DNA of 64,000 bases from Rhodopirellula islandica (lineage in GTDB: Bacteria > Planctomycetota > Planctomycetia > Pirellulales > Pirellulaceae): the NCBI RefSeq assembly GCF_001027925.1, contig NZ_LECT01000017.1:62001-126000 (forward strand), in the 5' to 3' direction. Positions 55,082 through 64,000 of the stretch are shown here, piece by piece (the first letter of the stretch is position 1; the number at the start of each line of letters is the position of its first letter). Made by a program: the position numbers and the translations under genes. The notes beneath the pieces were generated by a model. The model had not been told where the DNA came from, did not search any database, and was given only the letters and a program-made list of their open reading frames with translations.

Positions 55082-57490
55082 ATGACCCGTCCATCCATCG
55101 AGGCTCTCAACCAAACACCGTTGTCAGACGAGGTTCAGTTGCCAGGTTTGAAAGTGGAGCGGCACTCAAGGATCTTGGAGGATCTGCTGCGAGGCGAATC
55201 GCTGGAGATCACGCTGACCAAGTTGGTGGAACTGGCCGAAGAATCACGGGAGGGCATGCTGGGGTCAGTGATGCTGCTCGACTCCCAAGCGAAGCAGTTG
55301 CAGTTGGCCGCCAGTGTTTCGCTTCCCGATCGCTATGTGAAAGCAATGGATGGTCTGGAGATTGGTCCACGCGTGGGATCCTGTGGGATGGCGGCGTGCA
55401 CGGGAGAGCGAGTGGTGATCGAAGATCTTTTCACTCATCCCAATTGGAAACCGTATCGCGAATTGGTCCGCGCGACGGGATTGAGGGCCTGCTGGTCCGA
55501 GCCGATTTTATCCGGAGAGGGTGAGATCCTGGGGACGTTTGGGATGTACTATCAAACACCGCGAAGCCCTGAGCACGACGATTTAATCTTGGTCAATGAG
55601 TGTGCGAAGCTCGCCGCGTTGGCGATTGAGCGACACCGAGGTGAAGAGCGTGACCGTCAATTGGCTGCGATCGTCAACTCGACCGACGACGTGGTGATCT
55701 CAAAAAATCTGAATGGTGTGATTCAAAGTTGGAATCCAGCAGCCGAACGGATTTACGGATACTCCCAAGGAGAAGCGATTGGCAGGTCGATTGAGATGTT
55801 GGTTCCAGCGGACCGCCGAGCGGAACAAAGGGAATATCAAAAGAGACTGCGCAACGGGGAACGAATCGAGCACTTCAGCACTGTCCGTTGCACGCGAGAT
55901 GGCCAGCTCATCGATGTCGCGTTGACCATGTCGCCGGTTCACGATGCAGCTGGCAAAATCGTGCAGATCGTGGAAGTGCAAAAAGACATGACGTCGAGCA
56001 AACGATCGGAGCGAGAGCTCCGTGAGACTCGTCGACAACACTCGATGTTGTTGAGCAATCTCTTGGGGGCGGCGTTTCGTTGTCACATTGATGAAGACTT
56101 CAGCATTGAATTGATCAGTGAAGGAATCGAGGCGATCACCGGCTATTCGGCGGATGATTTTCGATCGAAAAAAGTCCGCTGGATCACCACCGTGGACCCC
56201 CGTGACATTGGTCGGCTGAGAAGTGAAATTGCTCAAGCGATCGCGGAGCGACGTCCGTATCAACTGAAGTTTCGAATTATCCACCGAGATGGTTCCCTAC
56301 GCTGGATTTGGGAACACGGGCAGGCAATTTATGATGAGAGCGGAATTGCAATTGCTCTGGAAGGCTATGCGACCGATGTGACGGATCGAGAAGCCGCGAC
56401 GATCGAACTTCGGGACCGCGAACAACGCTACCGATCGGTGATTGAAACGGCGAACAGCTTGATCGTCTGTGTTTCCCTCGACCACAAGATCACGGAGTGG
56501 AATTCAGGGGCCACGCGAGTTCTTGGCTATTCGAGAAGCGAAGCGTTGGGACAGAATCCGTATCAGCTGTTTGTGGAAGAGGCATCCAGGGAGGCCGTGA
56601 TCGCCGAGGCGAAACGAGTCAACCAGGGACATCCGTTGAAAGGCTACGAACTGTCTTGCGTGACCCGAGAAGGAGAGCGTCGTAGTATCCTTTGGAATGC
56701 AACTCAGTTGATCGATGGGGAAGGGAAGGCAGTGGGGCACATGGCAGTGGGACACGACATCACGGAGCTGAAAGCGGTCCAAGAGAAGCTGATTCAATCA
56801 GCACGGTTGGCGGCCGTGGGAGAGATGGTGTCTGCGATTGCACACGAGAGTCGCAACGCGCTGCAACGAATTCAAATCGGAGTCGACATGCTAGGCTTTG
56901 ACGTTCCCGAAAATTCCGAGATGGTGAAGGAGTTGGATCGCATCTCGCGAGCCAAGGACGATTTGAAGCAGTTGTTTGAAGAGCTTCGAAGTTACGCTGC
57001 TCCATTGAAGCTGGAATTTTGTGATTGCTCGGTTGCCGGCGTGTGGCGTCAAACCTGGGCCAATCTGGAGTCGGAATGGAAAGGACGCGATGTCACTTTT
57101 CTGGATTCATCCCAGATGGATGGCGGAACATCGGTGGATGTGAACTGCGACATTGACCCCTTTCGGATGCAACAGGTCTTTCGCAATGTGTTTGAGAATG
57201 CGCTCGCTGCCTGTGAGGATCCGATCGAGATTTCCGTTCATTGTCGTGAGGGTGACATCGAGGGCGATCCAGCGCTCTTGATTCAGGTTCGCGACAATGG
57301 GCCGGGACTCGCGAAAGAACAACAGAAACAACTCTTCGATGCTTTCTTTACCACCAAACCGAAAGGAACTGGGTTGGGAATGGCGATTGCCAAACGGATC
57401 ATGACGGCCCACTTCGGAACGATTGGAGTCCGTAACAACTCAACAGGTGGGGCCTGTGTCGAACTTGCAATTCCTCGAAAACAGATATGA
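55082..57490 (+). CDS. Soluble GAF-PAS-PAS-PAS histidine kinase
   Basis: 802 aa from ATG 55082 (MTRPSIEALNQTP); ATG 55052 is also possible, whereas the frame further upstream looks noncoding. No membrane span. Domains: GAF (about 25-190; IGPRVGSCGMAACTGERVVI), three PAS domains (about 195-320, 325-450, 455-575; DDVVISKNLNGVIQSWNPAA, GITGYS-like AITGYSADDFRS, EWNSGATRVLGYSRSEALGQ), a HisKA region with phospho-acceptor His588 in AHESRNAL (a variant of HExRNP), and HATPase_c (NVFENALAAC, VRDNGPGLAKE, KGTGLGMAIAKRI). Resembles NtrB-type soluble kinases. Divergent from the ntrC-type gene and overlapping the next gene by 4 bp. Confidence 0.93.
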   Translation: MTRPSIEALNQTPLSDEVQLPGLKVERHSRILEDLLRGESLEITLTKLVELAEESREGMLGSVMLLDSQAKQLQLAASVSLPDRYVKAMDGLEIGPRVGSCGMAACTGERVVIEDLFTHPNWKPYRELVRATGLRACWSEPILSGEGEILGTFGMYYQTPRSPEHDDLILVNECAKLAALAIERHRGEERDRQLAAIVNSTDDVVISKNLNGVIQSWNPAAERIYGYSQGEAIGRSIEMLVPADRRAEQREYQKRLRNGERIEHFSTVRCTRDGQLIDVALTMSPVHDAAGKIVQIVEVQKDMTSSKRSERELRETRRQHSMLLSNLLGAAFRCHIDEDFSIELISEGIEAITGYSADDFRSKKVRWITTVDPRDIGRLRSEIAQAIAERRPYQLKFRIIHRDGSLRWIWEHGQAIYDESGIAIALEGYATDVTDREAATIELRDREQRYRSVIETANSLIVCVSLDHKITEWNSGATRVLGYSRSEALGQNPYQLFVEEASREAVIAEAKRVNQGHPLKGYELSCVTREGERRSILWNATQLIDGEGKAVGHMAVGHDITELKAVQEKLIQSARLAAVGEMVSAIAHESRNALQRIQIGVDMLGFDVPENSEMVKELDRISRAKDDLKQLFEELRSYAAPLKLEFCDCSVAGVWRQTWANLESEWKGRDVTFLDSSQMDGGTSVDVNCDIDPFRMQQVFRNVFENALAACEDPIEISVHCREGDIEGDPALLIQVRDNGPGLAKEQQKQLFDAFFTTKPKGTGLGMAIAKRIMTAHFGTIGVRNNSTGGACVELAIPRKQI

Positions 57491-57855
57491 ATTCACCATC
57501 AAGTTCATTGCGGATCGTGGTGGCAGATGACGAATCCGACATCCGTGACTATTTCGAAGCCGTCTTGCCCCGTCTGGGGCATCAAGTCGTCGGGGCAGCC
57601 GAGGACGGACTGCAGCTGGTCGCCTTGTGCGAGCAGGAGCATCCTGATTTGGTCATCACCGATGTCATGATGCCAAAGATGGACGGTTTGACAGCGGCAG
57701 AGAAGATCTCACAGGCCATTTCGGTGCCGATCATTGTCGTCTCCTCGCACGAGAAGGGAGCTGTCAGCGACAATCCCCGAATTGTGGACTATTTGGTCAA
57801 ACCCATCAGCATCGGGGATTTGGAAGCCTCCATTCAGCACGCAGTCCGAATCTAG
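57487..57855 (+). CDS. Single-domain response regulator
   Basis: 122 aa receiver domain only: acidic pair D14-D15, phospho-acceptor D59 (VITDVMMPKMDG), S86 at the switch position and K105 (LVKPI). No output domain. Its ATG overlaps the kinase TGA (ATGA), so it is translationally coupled to it. It may act as a phosphate sink or relay (Spo0F/CheY-like) between the kinase and the NtrC-type regulator. Confidence 0.92.
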   Translation: MNSPSSSLRIVVADDESDIRDYFEAVLPRLGHQVVGAAEDGLQLVALCEQEHPDLVITDVMMPKMDGLTAAEKISQAISVPIIVVSSHEKGAVSDNPRIVDYLVKPISIGDLEASIQHAVRI

Positions 57856-57900
57856 CAGCGCACACAACCACATCATTGAAAAAAAGTCTGACACCCAATC

Positions 57901-58776
57901 ATGCGCAACCTCATTGTCTTCGCGTCTCACGAGGGACAAACCGAACAGATCGCCGAGAGGATCCATCGCCGGTTGCTGCACCATCGCATGCCCAGTGATG
58001 TCTTGGATGTGGTGCAACACTCTGCGACTGAAATCCAAGTCGAAGCGTACGACGCCGTGTTGGTCGGATCGCCCATGCATTTTGGTCGCCATGACCCCCG
58101 GATTCGGTTTTTCATCGAGCACAACTTGGATTTCCTGAATGAAATCCCGACGGCGTTTTTCTCCGTGAGCCTGGCCTCGGCTAGCAAGAAACGGAAAGAG
58201 CGAGCGGAAGCTGAAAGGTTAGCCAATGAGTTCTTGCAATCCACCCTTTGGAATCCGCCCGTGATGGACTGCTTCGCGGGAGCGCTCAAGTATTCCAAGT
58301 ATGGCTGGTTGAAGCGACAAATCATGCACCGAATTGCACAGCGAGCGGGGGCGGAAACCGATTTCGATCAGGACTACGACTACACCGATTGGGAACGCGT
58401 CGATGATTTCGCTGATCGATTTGCGACGCTGGTCCGAGCTTGCAGGCGACCCCCCGAGCAACGTCCACGGTTCAGTGAATTGAGGACACCGGTTCGAGAG
58501 TATTCCCTTCACCGGACGCGTTCCAAAAGAAGGACCGCCAACCTCTACCACGTGGTGGCCAATGGTGGCCGTTTGCATGGTTGGATGTCCCGCGCCAACT
58601 CGTTTCGGTGCATGAAATCACCGTTGATTGGTCGTCTGTGTGCGAAGAGATCCAGGGCGAAAGTGGTCGCTCCTCGGGCAACCAGGAAACTGATTCAGGG
58701 GGGCCCGATCTTGGCTGGGAAACATCGCTATGCCAAGCCATTGCCGCGACTCACCTTCCGGCAACGGAATGCGTGA
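57901..58776 (+). CDS. HemG-like flavodoxin-domain protein with Arg-rich C-terminal extension
   Basis: The first about 180 residues are flavodoxin-like and resemble menaquinone-dependent protoporphyrinogen oxidase: LIVFASHEGQTEQIAERIHR (FMN loop), DAVLVGSPMHFGRHDPRIRF, FFSVSLAS, FAGALKYSKYGWLKRQIMHR and DYDYTDWERVDDFADRF. The family normally ends there. Residues from about 183 to 291 are Arg-rich without a recognisable fold, so a normal stop may have been lost or the tail may be noncoding sequence that happens to be open. It is 45 bp after the response regulator gene. Confidence 0.8.
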   Translation: MRNLIVFASHEGQTEQIAERIHRRLLHHRMPSDVLDVVQHSATEIQVEAYDAVLVGSPMHFGRHDPRIRFFIEHNLDFLNEIPTAFFSVSLASASKKRKERAEAERLANEFLQSTLWNPPVMDCFAGALKYSKYGWLKRQIMHRIAQRAGAETDFDQDYDYTDWERVDDFADRFATLVRACRRPPEQRPRFSELRTPVREYSLHRTRSKRRTANLYHVVANGGRLHGWMSRANSFRCMKSPLIGRLCAKRSRAKVVAPRATRKLIQGGPILAGKHRYAKPLPRLTFRQRNA

Positions 58777-58892
58777 CGTTCCAACCGAAAGAGCGGGCAT
58801 CGACGTGCCTTTCGACGTTGTAGTGAGGGAAAGCCGCTGTGGTTTTCGGAGCCACCTCGGTGAACGGCTTTCGAAACGTCTCGCTGGATGGA

Positions 58893-59894
58893 TCACGGCT
58901 TTTGAACCACGAAATAGATCAACAAGATCAAGATTGTCAGCAGCGTGACCCAGGTTGCAAGGGAAATCCGGATGGCTCGTTTCGCTCGCTCGGATTCCCA
59001 CCAGGTCCGCGGTCGCACGCCTTGGACAGCGAAGGTGAAGACGCCAGCCAAGTTGACGCAAATGACGTTCATGGCCAGCAACATCAGGGCACCTCCAGCG
59101 GCATGCAGTTCGCCGCCGGCGAGCATCAACCCAAACACGGTGAACGGAGGCAGCAACGCGACCGCGACCATCACACCAATGAGTGACGCTGGAGCGCCGG
59201 TCGTGAATGCCAGCACGCCTGCACAACCCGACGCGGTGGCCAGGATCACGTCGCTCAAGTTCACGTTGGTGCGTGCGGCGATGGCGGTGGACGTCGGATC
59301 GACTTTGAACAGAAAGCCAATGATCAAAGAAGCGAGCAAGGTGACCAGCAATCCAGCCCCATTGGTGCGCAAGGATCGCTTGGCCAAATCCATGTCGCCG
59401 AGAGTCGTTGCCAGACACAGGGAAACATTGGGGCCCAGCAGCGGCGCAATCACCATCGCACCAATGATGATTGCCGTGTCATTTCTCAGCAAACCAATCG
59501 CAGCAACCACGGTTGCTAGCAACGTTTGTGCGATAAATACGTTGGACAACTTCGCCCCGGCCACAACATCGTCGTAGAGTTCGTCTCGACTGATCCGCTG
59601 AGTCGATGACTCACTCGTTTGTGCTTCATCCTTTGCCACGGGCTCAGGCGGTCGCGGCAAAGTGGCTTCCACCGGAAGCAACATCACGCGAAACGATTCT
59701 GAGCTGGAAAACTGGTTGGCCAAGTGATCCAACATCCCTTCGGACTGTTCCGTACGCACCAACATGCGGATCAACGAATGGTCGTTGTCGATGGTGTCGT
59801 CCCAACGCCCCAGCACGGTGTCACTGCTCAGGACCGAGTCCATTCGGTGAACCGTCGTGGTGGGCAAGACAATTTCGATCAGTCGCAATGACAT
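58893..59894 (-). CDS. DUF389 / TIGR00341 family membrane protein
   Basis: 333 aa. Soluble N-terminal part of about 110 residues (MSLRLIEIVLPTTTVHRMDS...), then six to seven spans with the DUF389 hallmarks FIAQTLLATVVAAIGLLRND, AIIIGAMVIAPLLGPNVSLC, ASGCAGVLAFTTGAPASLIG and MVAVALLPPFTVFGLMLA. Function unknown in bacteria. Monocistronic. Confidence 0.92.
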   Translation of the reverse strand: MSLRLIEIVLPTTTVHRMDSVLSSDTVLGRWDDTIDNDHSLIRMLVRTEQSEGMLDHLANQFSSSESFRVMLLPVEATLPRPPEPVAKDEAQTSESSTQRISRDELYDDVVAGAKLSNVFIAQTLLATVVAAIGLLRNDTAIIIGAMVIAPLLGPNVSLCLATTLGDMDLAKRSLRTNGAGLLVTLLASLIIGFLFKVDPTSTAIAARTNVNLSDVILATASGCAGVLAFTTGAPASLIGVMVAVALLPPFTVFGLMLAGGELHAAGGALMLLAMNVICVNLAGVFTFAVQGVRPRTWWESERAKRAIRISLATWVTLLTILILLIYFVVQKP

Positions 59895-60068
59895 GATGTT
59901 TTATTCGATGGACCAAGGAGTGATGCGGTACAAAGTCGTCGCCGGTGCGTCGATGCTGATTCCGCGAGAGACAATCGGACGCATTTGCTGGATGGACTTG
60001 ACGTGGAATTGCAACGCCATTTTCCCCAAGAAACTACCCCGTCTTTTCAACTTCAAACAGGGCCATTG

Positions 60069-60452
60069 ATGAACCGTTTCCAAGGAAGCGTCGCCATCGT
60101 AACGGGTGGCACACGTGACATTGGCCGTTCCTGTTCGATCCTGTTGGCCGAAGCGCGTGCAAAGGTCGTCGTCAACAACCACAGCAACCGGGCGGCTGGC
60201 GAAGAAACGGTTGCCAAGATCGAAGAGGCAGGTGGCACCGCAATCCTGGTTGAGGGCGACATGACACGCAAGGCGGAGGTGGATCGCTTGGTGGTGCAGG
60301 CTTGTGATGCCTCAGGTGAATCCAGTCACGTCTTGGTCCATCACGTAGGCGGACTGGTTGCTCGCGAGAAGTTGGCGGAAGTGGACGAGGTGTTTGTGAA
60401 TCAAGTCATGAGGACGAACGTTGACATCCATCGTGGAAGGTTCTGCTCGTGA
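60069..60452 (+). pseudogene. Truncated short-chain dehydrogenase/reductase remnant
   Basis: 128 residues starting MNRFQGSVAIVTGGTRDIGR, i.e. the Rossmann fold with the cofactor motif TGGTRDIG, then FVNQVMRTNV where the fourth beta/alpha unit begins. It stops at about residue 127, before the catalytic Ser and Tyr-x-x-x-Lys; full-length SDRs are about 250 aa. The usual NNAG motif reads VHHVGG. No continuation is visible in another frame downstream. Best read as a gene remnant. Confidence 0.7.
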
Positions 60453-60565
60453 AAGATTGCATGATTGTGTTCGGTGACGAACCAGTTGCTCACCAAGCGG
60501 CTGAGCTGAAAGTCCAATCGGGGATGAGGCCGTCTTGGACGGGCGTGCTGACTGGGTGGCAGGGG

Positions 60566-62437
60566 TCAGAAATCGGTCAGTGATTTTGGAGCCCAGGCGA
60601 CTCGCAGTGCATTGAGCACCGCAACCACGTCGATGGCTTCTTGGGCGATTGCGCCCGCGACTGGCGGCAGATAGCCGACTGAGGCGATCAACATTCCAAT
60701 CACGCTGAGTGTCATGCCACCGACGGCACTTTGGAGAGCGATTCGCCGCATCCGCCGACTGATGTGCATCAGTTCATCCACTCTGGCCAAGGAGGAATCC
60801 AGAATGACGGCGCCCGCTGCTTCCGTGGTCACGTCGCTGTTTTGACCGAACGCGATGCCAACCGTTGCCGCCATCAGCGCGGGGGCATCATTGATGCCAT
60901 CGCCAACGAATACCGTTTTCGACGTTTGGGTTTCCGCGGTCACATACCGCAGCTTGTCTTCGGGACTTTGATCGCCCAAACACTCGGTGATCCCAACTTG
61001 TTTGCCGAGGTATTCGACTTCGGAGGTTCGGTCACCGGACAGCAAAATGACTCGCTTGACCCCATGACGAGCATCCAGGTGATCGACGAACGAATGGCCT
61101 TCACTGCGGGGTGAATCACGCAGTCGATACGTGGCGGCGTATTCTCCATCGATCAAGATGACGCATTCCAAGCCCCCAGTTTGTTCGGGCAATCGTTCCG
61201 CCCAGTCGTCGCCCTTGGCAAGAAGTTTTTTGCGGCTGGTGATTTGCATTTCGTGACCATCGACGATTCCCCGAAGTCCCGCGCCGGGAGGCTCGCTGAT
61301 TTCGGAAACGCTGAACAACTCATTTTGCGATGAGGTCGTGTTTCGTTCGGTGGCGGCGGACACGATTGCTTCCGCCAGTGGGTGCTTGGAGTATCGTTCC
61401 AGACTGGCAACCAACGTCAACACGCGCGCTGGATCCTGGTCAGGAGCGACCAATTGCTCGACCAGTTTGGGGCGTCCGTAGGTCAAGGTGCCGGTTTTGT
61501 CAAAGATCATCGTCTTGCAGCGATCGACTTGTTCTAAAACGGATGGATCGCGAATGATGATCGAACGTCGCGCTGAAAGCGAAATCGCACCGAGAATCGC
61601 AACTGGAATCGCGATCAACAAAGGGCAGGGCGTGGCCACGACCATCACCGACAAGAATCGAACTGGATCACCGCTGACAACCCAAGCCGCCACACCGATC
61701 AGGACGGCGAGAGGTGTGTAGAAAGAGCCGAGTTGATCACCAAGGCGGCGGATTTTGGGACGGTTCTGCTGTGACGACTCCATCACCTCCATGATCTTGG
61801 CGTAGCGTGAGTCGACAGCACGCTTGTCCGCCCGGACCGTCAGGGCGGAGTCGCCATTGATTGCACCCGAGAGCACCTGCGAGCCAGGTGTTTTGGACAT
61901 CATGTACGGTTCGCCGGTCAAGTAGGACTCGTCCATGGTGCCGTGCCCGGTCACCACGGTTGCATCCACCGGGCAAACCTTGTGCGGCAGAACCAAAATG
62001 GTGTCGCCAATGGCGATTTCGTCCAGTGGGATTTCTTCGGTCGAATCTCCCACTTGGCGAAGGGCGATCGCTGGCATGCGATTGGCTAAAGCACGCAACA
62101 CCGAGGACGCACTTCGAACTGCGTAGGCTTCCAGGGCTTCGCCACCAGAAAGCATCAGAACAACAATGGTGGCTGCCAAGTATTCTCCCAGCAGCACGCC
62201 GGTCACAATCGAGATGCCGGCCAACAGGTCCGATCCAAATTCGGCCCGAAACAGTTTGACCAACAGGTTCCAGACCAGCGGAATGCCCCCGAGTACGAGT
62301 GCCACCACCAGCGGCCAGTCATGCATCGCGATACCAGCTAAGTCGACATCGACCGTCATCCCGAAACGCATCCACAAGTGCACCGCGATCGCGACCACGG
62401 CAAGCCCGGCGATTCCCAGTTGCAAACGATTGTTCAT
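60566..62437 (-). CDS. Heavy-metal P1B-type ATPase with TPC motif
   Basis: 623 aa from ATG 62437 ([20 protein letters not shown]). No N-terminal HMA metal-binding domain. Actuator TGE (SYLTGEP), ion-site TPCP (269-272, [13 protein letters not shown]) instead of CPC, phosphorylation site D313 ([13 protein letters not shown]), HP motif ([10 protein letters not shown]) and [16 protein letters not shown] is the motif of the IB-5 subgroup in Argüello's scheme (Ni/Fe-linked examples), so the metal may not be copper; this is inference. A longer frame from 62515 adds a Lys/Arg-rich leader and is less likely. Converges with the SDR remnant. Confidence 0.92.
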   Translation of the reverse strand: MNNRLQLGIAGLAVVAIAVHLWMRFGMTVDVDLAGIAMHDWPLVVALVLGGIPLVWNLLVKLFRAEFGSDLLAGISIVTGVLLGEYLAATIVVLMLSGGEALEAYAVRSASSVLRALANRMPAIALRQVGDSTEEIPLDEIAIGDTILVLPHKVCPVDATVVTGHGTMDESYLTGEPYMMSKTPGSQVLSGAINGDSALTVRADKRAVDSRYAKIMEVMESSQQNRPKIRRLGDQLGSFYTPLAVLIGVAAWVVSGDPVRFLSVMVVATPCPLLIAIPVAILGAISLSARRSIIIRDPSVLEQVDRCKTMIFDKTGTLTYGRPKLVEQLVAPDQDPARVLTLVASLERYSKHPLAEAIVSAATERNTTSSQNELFSVSEISEPPGAGLRGIVDGHEMQITSRKKLLAKGDDWAERLPEQTGGLECVILIDGEYAATYRLRDSPRSEGHSFVDHLDARHGVKRVILLSGDRTSEVEYLGKQVGITECLGDQSPEDKLRYVTAETQTSKTVFVGDGINDAPALMAATVGIAFGQNSDVTTEAAGAVILDSSLARVDELMHISRRMRRIALQSAVGGMTLSVIGMLIASVGYLPPVAGAIAQEAIDVVAVLNALRVAWAPKSLTDF

Positions 62438-62734
62438 GATTTCCGCCTTGCGGTTGTTGTGCGTCGTCCAACGCCGGGGAATTTTCGCGATCGAAGCAGC
62501 GATTCTCGCAGCCACACGCTGACCAAGATGACTGATCGGAGGGGCGAACCCAAAGGGGGCTCAATTTGACGCCGCGGCGAGGGGCAGGTCACTCGGTCAA
62601 GCCTCGGGGCCAGCGATTCAGCTCAATCCAGCGTCTGATCCGCATTCTTCATCGACGTTCTTCAACGACACGGCCCAACCGAAACACGGCTTCGACCGAC
62701 AGCGTAAGTGAAAAGCAGGGAAGCACGGAACAAC

Positions 62735-64000
62735 CTATCGTTCGACAAGAACGCAAATGGACCAAGCGGGAACATTCATGGTGGGGGACGCGACGCATTG
62801 GCTGGATGGGGTCTCCGCGAGTTCCGCCAGTGAGGTGCGCGAGGTGTCGATGGCGACACGCCACTTGTCCACCGCCCATTCTTGGATTCCAAATTCGACC
62901 GTTCCTGTTCCAGCGTTGATCATGACATAGAGATCCGTGTCCTGTTGTGATTCGCCATGCAGGCCATAGGCGAGTTGCCGCGATTCGGGGGACATGTCGA
63001 CCACGTGACGGGTCCCGTACCAGCGCACGTCGCCACGCCAGAACCGCGAGCGGCTGATCGAAGGATGTGACTTTCGAAAGGCGATCAATTCACGGACAAA
63101 GTCGAAGATGTCCGCATGCTCATCGCGTCGATCCCAGTCCAGCCAGCTTGTTTCGTTGTCTTGGTTGTATGGGTTGTTGTTCCCACGCTGAGTTTGAAGG
63201 AATTCGTCACCCATTCGAAACATCGGTGTTCCATTGGACAGCATCAACAAACAGAAGAAGTTGCGGACCTGTTGTTTGCGAAGCTGCAGAATCTCGGGTG
63301 GCACCCCCTCGTCACCTTCCCAGCCGCAATCCCAACTGTATTCCGTGGCTCCGTCGGTGTTGTTGTTTCCGTTGGCCCAATTGCGTTTTTCGTTGTACGC
63401 CGTCAAGTCGTACAGCGTGCTGCCGTCATGAGATGTCATGTAGTTGACGCTCAGCAAAGGCTGCAAAGCGTGGGCAAGGTCATCCGGAAACAAATCACAG
63501 CTGCCATACAGTCGCGTCATCAAATCCGGCACCATGCCACGGTCGCCGCGAACGAAACCCTGCATCGTGTCGCGGTAGTGGGCGTTCCACTGCATCCAAC
63601 GTTGCCCTGGGAATTTTTGTCCGAGCTGAAACTGCCCGTCAGCATCCCAAGGTTCAGCGATCAACCGATCGTCGCTGAGGTCTGCGTCGGTGCCAATTTC
63701 ACTGACGATCGGGGGATCGTCCAGGTTGATCGAACCGTCGCTGTTTCGAGTGAAGACGGATGCAAGGTCGAAACGAAATCCGTCCACGTGCATGTGAGTG
63801 TCCCAGAACCGCAGGCTGTCGACAATCATTCGACGAACTGCCCGATTGGCCGTGTGCAACGTGTTTCCTGTGCCGCTGTGGTTGGCATACGGAGACTCTG
63901 GGTTGCCTGTCATCATGTAGGCGGTGCTGCTGTCGATGCCTTTGAAAGAATAGATGGGCCCGCGGTGATCACCTTCACAAGTGTGGTTGTAGACGACGTC
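62735..64000 (-). CDS. glgX: Glycogen debranching enzyme GlgX (isoamylase family), 5' end beyond window
   Basis: Hydrolyses alpha-1,6 branches in glycogen or limit dextrins. The frame is open to the right edge; the visible 421 residues begin DVVYNHTCEGDHRGP, conserved region I of GH13. Then GFRFDLASVF (region II, nucleophile Asp), AEPWDADGQFQLGQ (region III, catalytic Glu) and NYMTSHDGSTLYDL (region IV). GDEFLQTQRGNNNPYNQDN is typical of GlgX/TreX. C-terminal beta domain ends in ICVLVER. A Met at 63916 is internal, not the start. Confidence 0.94.
   Translation of the reverse strand, partial: DVVYNHTCEGDHRGPIYSFKGIDSSTAYMMTGNPESPYANHSGTGNTLHTANRAVRRMIVDSLRFWDTHMHVDGFRFDLASVFTRNSDGSINLDDPPIVSEIGTDADLSDDRLIAEPWDADGQFQLGQKFPGQRWMQWNAHYRDTMQGFVRGDRGMVPDLMTRLYGSCDLFPDDLAHALQPLLSVNYMTSHDGSTLYDLTAYNEKRNWANGNNNTDGATEYSWDCGWEGDEGVPPEILQLRKQQVRNFFCLLMLSNGTPMFRMGDEFLQTQRGNNNPYNQDNETSWLDWDRRDEHADIFDFVRELIAFRKSHPSISRSRFWRGDVRWYGTRHVVDMSPESRQLAYGLHGESQQDTDLYVMINAGTGTVEFGIQEWAVDKWRVAIDTSRTSLAELAETPSSQCVASPTMNVPAWSICVLVER

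Noticed and set aside
58581-58823. 80-residue alternative frame overlapping the HemG-like tail
   Set aside because: Somewhat protein-like but too short, without start signal or recognisable domain; kept only as a remark in the HemG finding.

Overview
The window reads as chromosomal DNA of a marine planctomycete close to Rhodopirellula (Pirellulaceae). This rests on gene content: four Cys-type sulfatases, planctomycete-specific cytochrome/DUF families (DUF1592/1588/1585 with DUF1552, and DUF1549/1553 with DUF1501), a DUF1559 protein with a pilin-like leader, long N-terminal extensions, weak or absent Shine-Dalgarno sites and many strand switches. I see no prophage, insertion sequence, CRISPR array, rRNA or tRNA. 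The species is an inference.

Layout. 1-3.9 kb (-): GH20 hexosaminidase and a sodium:solute symporter cut by the left edge. 4.4-7.9 kb (+): ankyrin-repeat secreted protein, small lipoprotein, DUF1559 protein with a clear terminator. 8.4-16.6 kb (+): a heavy-metal RND efflux locus (TolC-type lipoprotein, His/Cys-rich protein, CusB-like adaptor, CusA-like pump, His-rich lipoprotein). 16.7-24.2 kb (-): ECF sigma factor, FecR-type anti-sigma factor, DUF1592-family cytochrome, DUF1552 protein and sulfatase, apparently one operon. 24.3-28.6 kb (-): smpB, an ABC exporter pair and a beta-helix protein. 28.8-33 kb: lipA (+), an AspT/YidE-type transporter (-) and a fatty acid desaturase (-). 33.3-37.6 kb (+): epmA, an unusual aquaporin-SGNH fused ORF and a sulfatase. 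37.8-47.2 kb (-): an alpha/beta hydrolase, then a block of two sulfatases, a DUF1549/DUF1553 cytochrome and a DUF1501 protein. 48.2-54.7 kb (-): an NtrC-type sigma-54 activator followed by an hlyD-rbbA-yhhJ-like ABC export operon. 55.1-58.8 kb (+): soluble GAF/PAS histidine kinase, single-domain response regulator, HemG-like flavodoxin. 58.9-64 kb: DUF389 protein (-), truncated SDR remnant (+), heavy-metal P-type ATPase (-), glycogen debranching enzyme (-, cut by the right edge).

Three observations are the most worth following. First, a family of about 130-bp palindromic intergenic repeats with 10-bp terminal inverted repeats occurs three times (5685-5888, 39078-39206, 47928-48058); one copy supplies the stop codon of the DUF1501 gene. 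Second, the hlyD-rbbA-yhhJ operon is preceded by a near-consensus sigma-54 promoter with a cluster of TGTGCA-type half-sites about 85 bp upstream, directly after the gene for an NtrC-type activator. Third, an aquaporin and a signal-peptide-bearing SGNH domain share one uninterrupted frame, with a good internal ribosome binding site at the junction.
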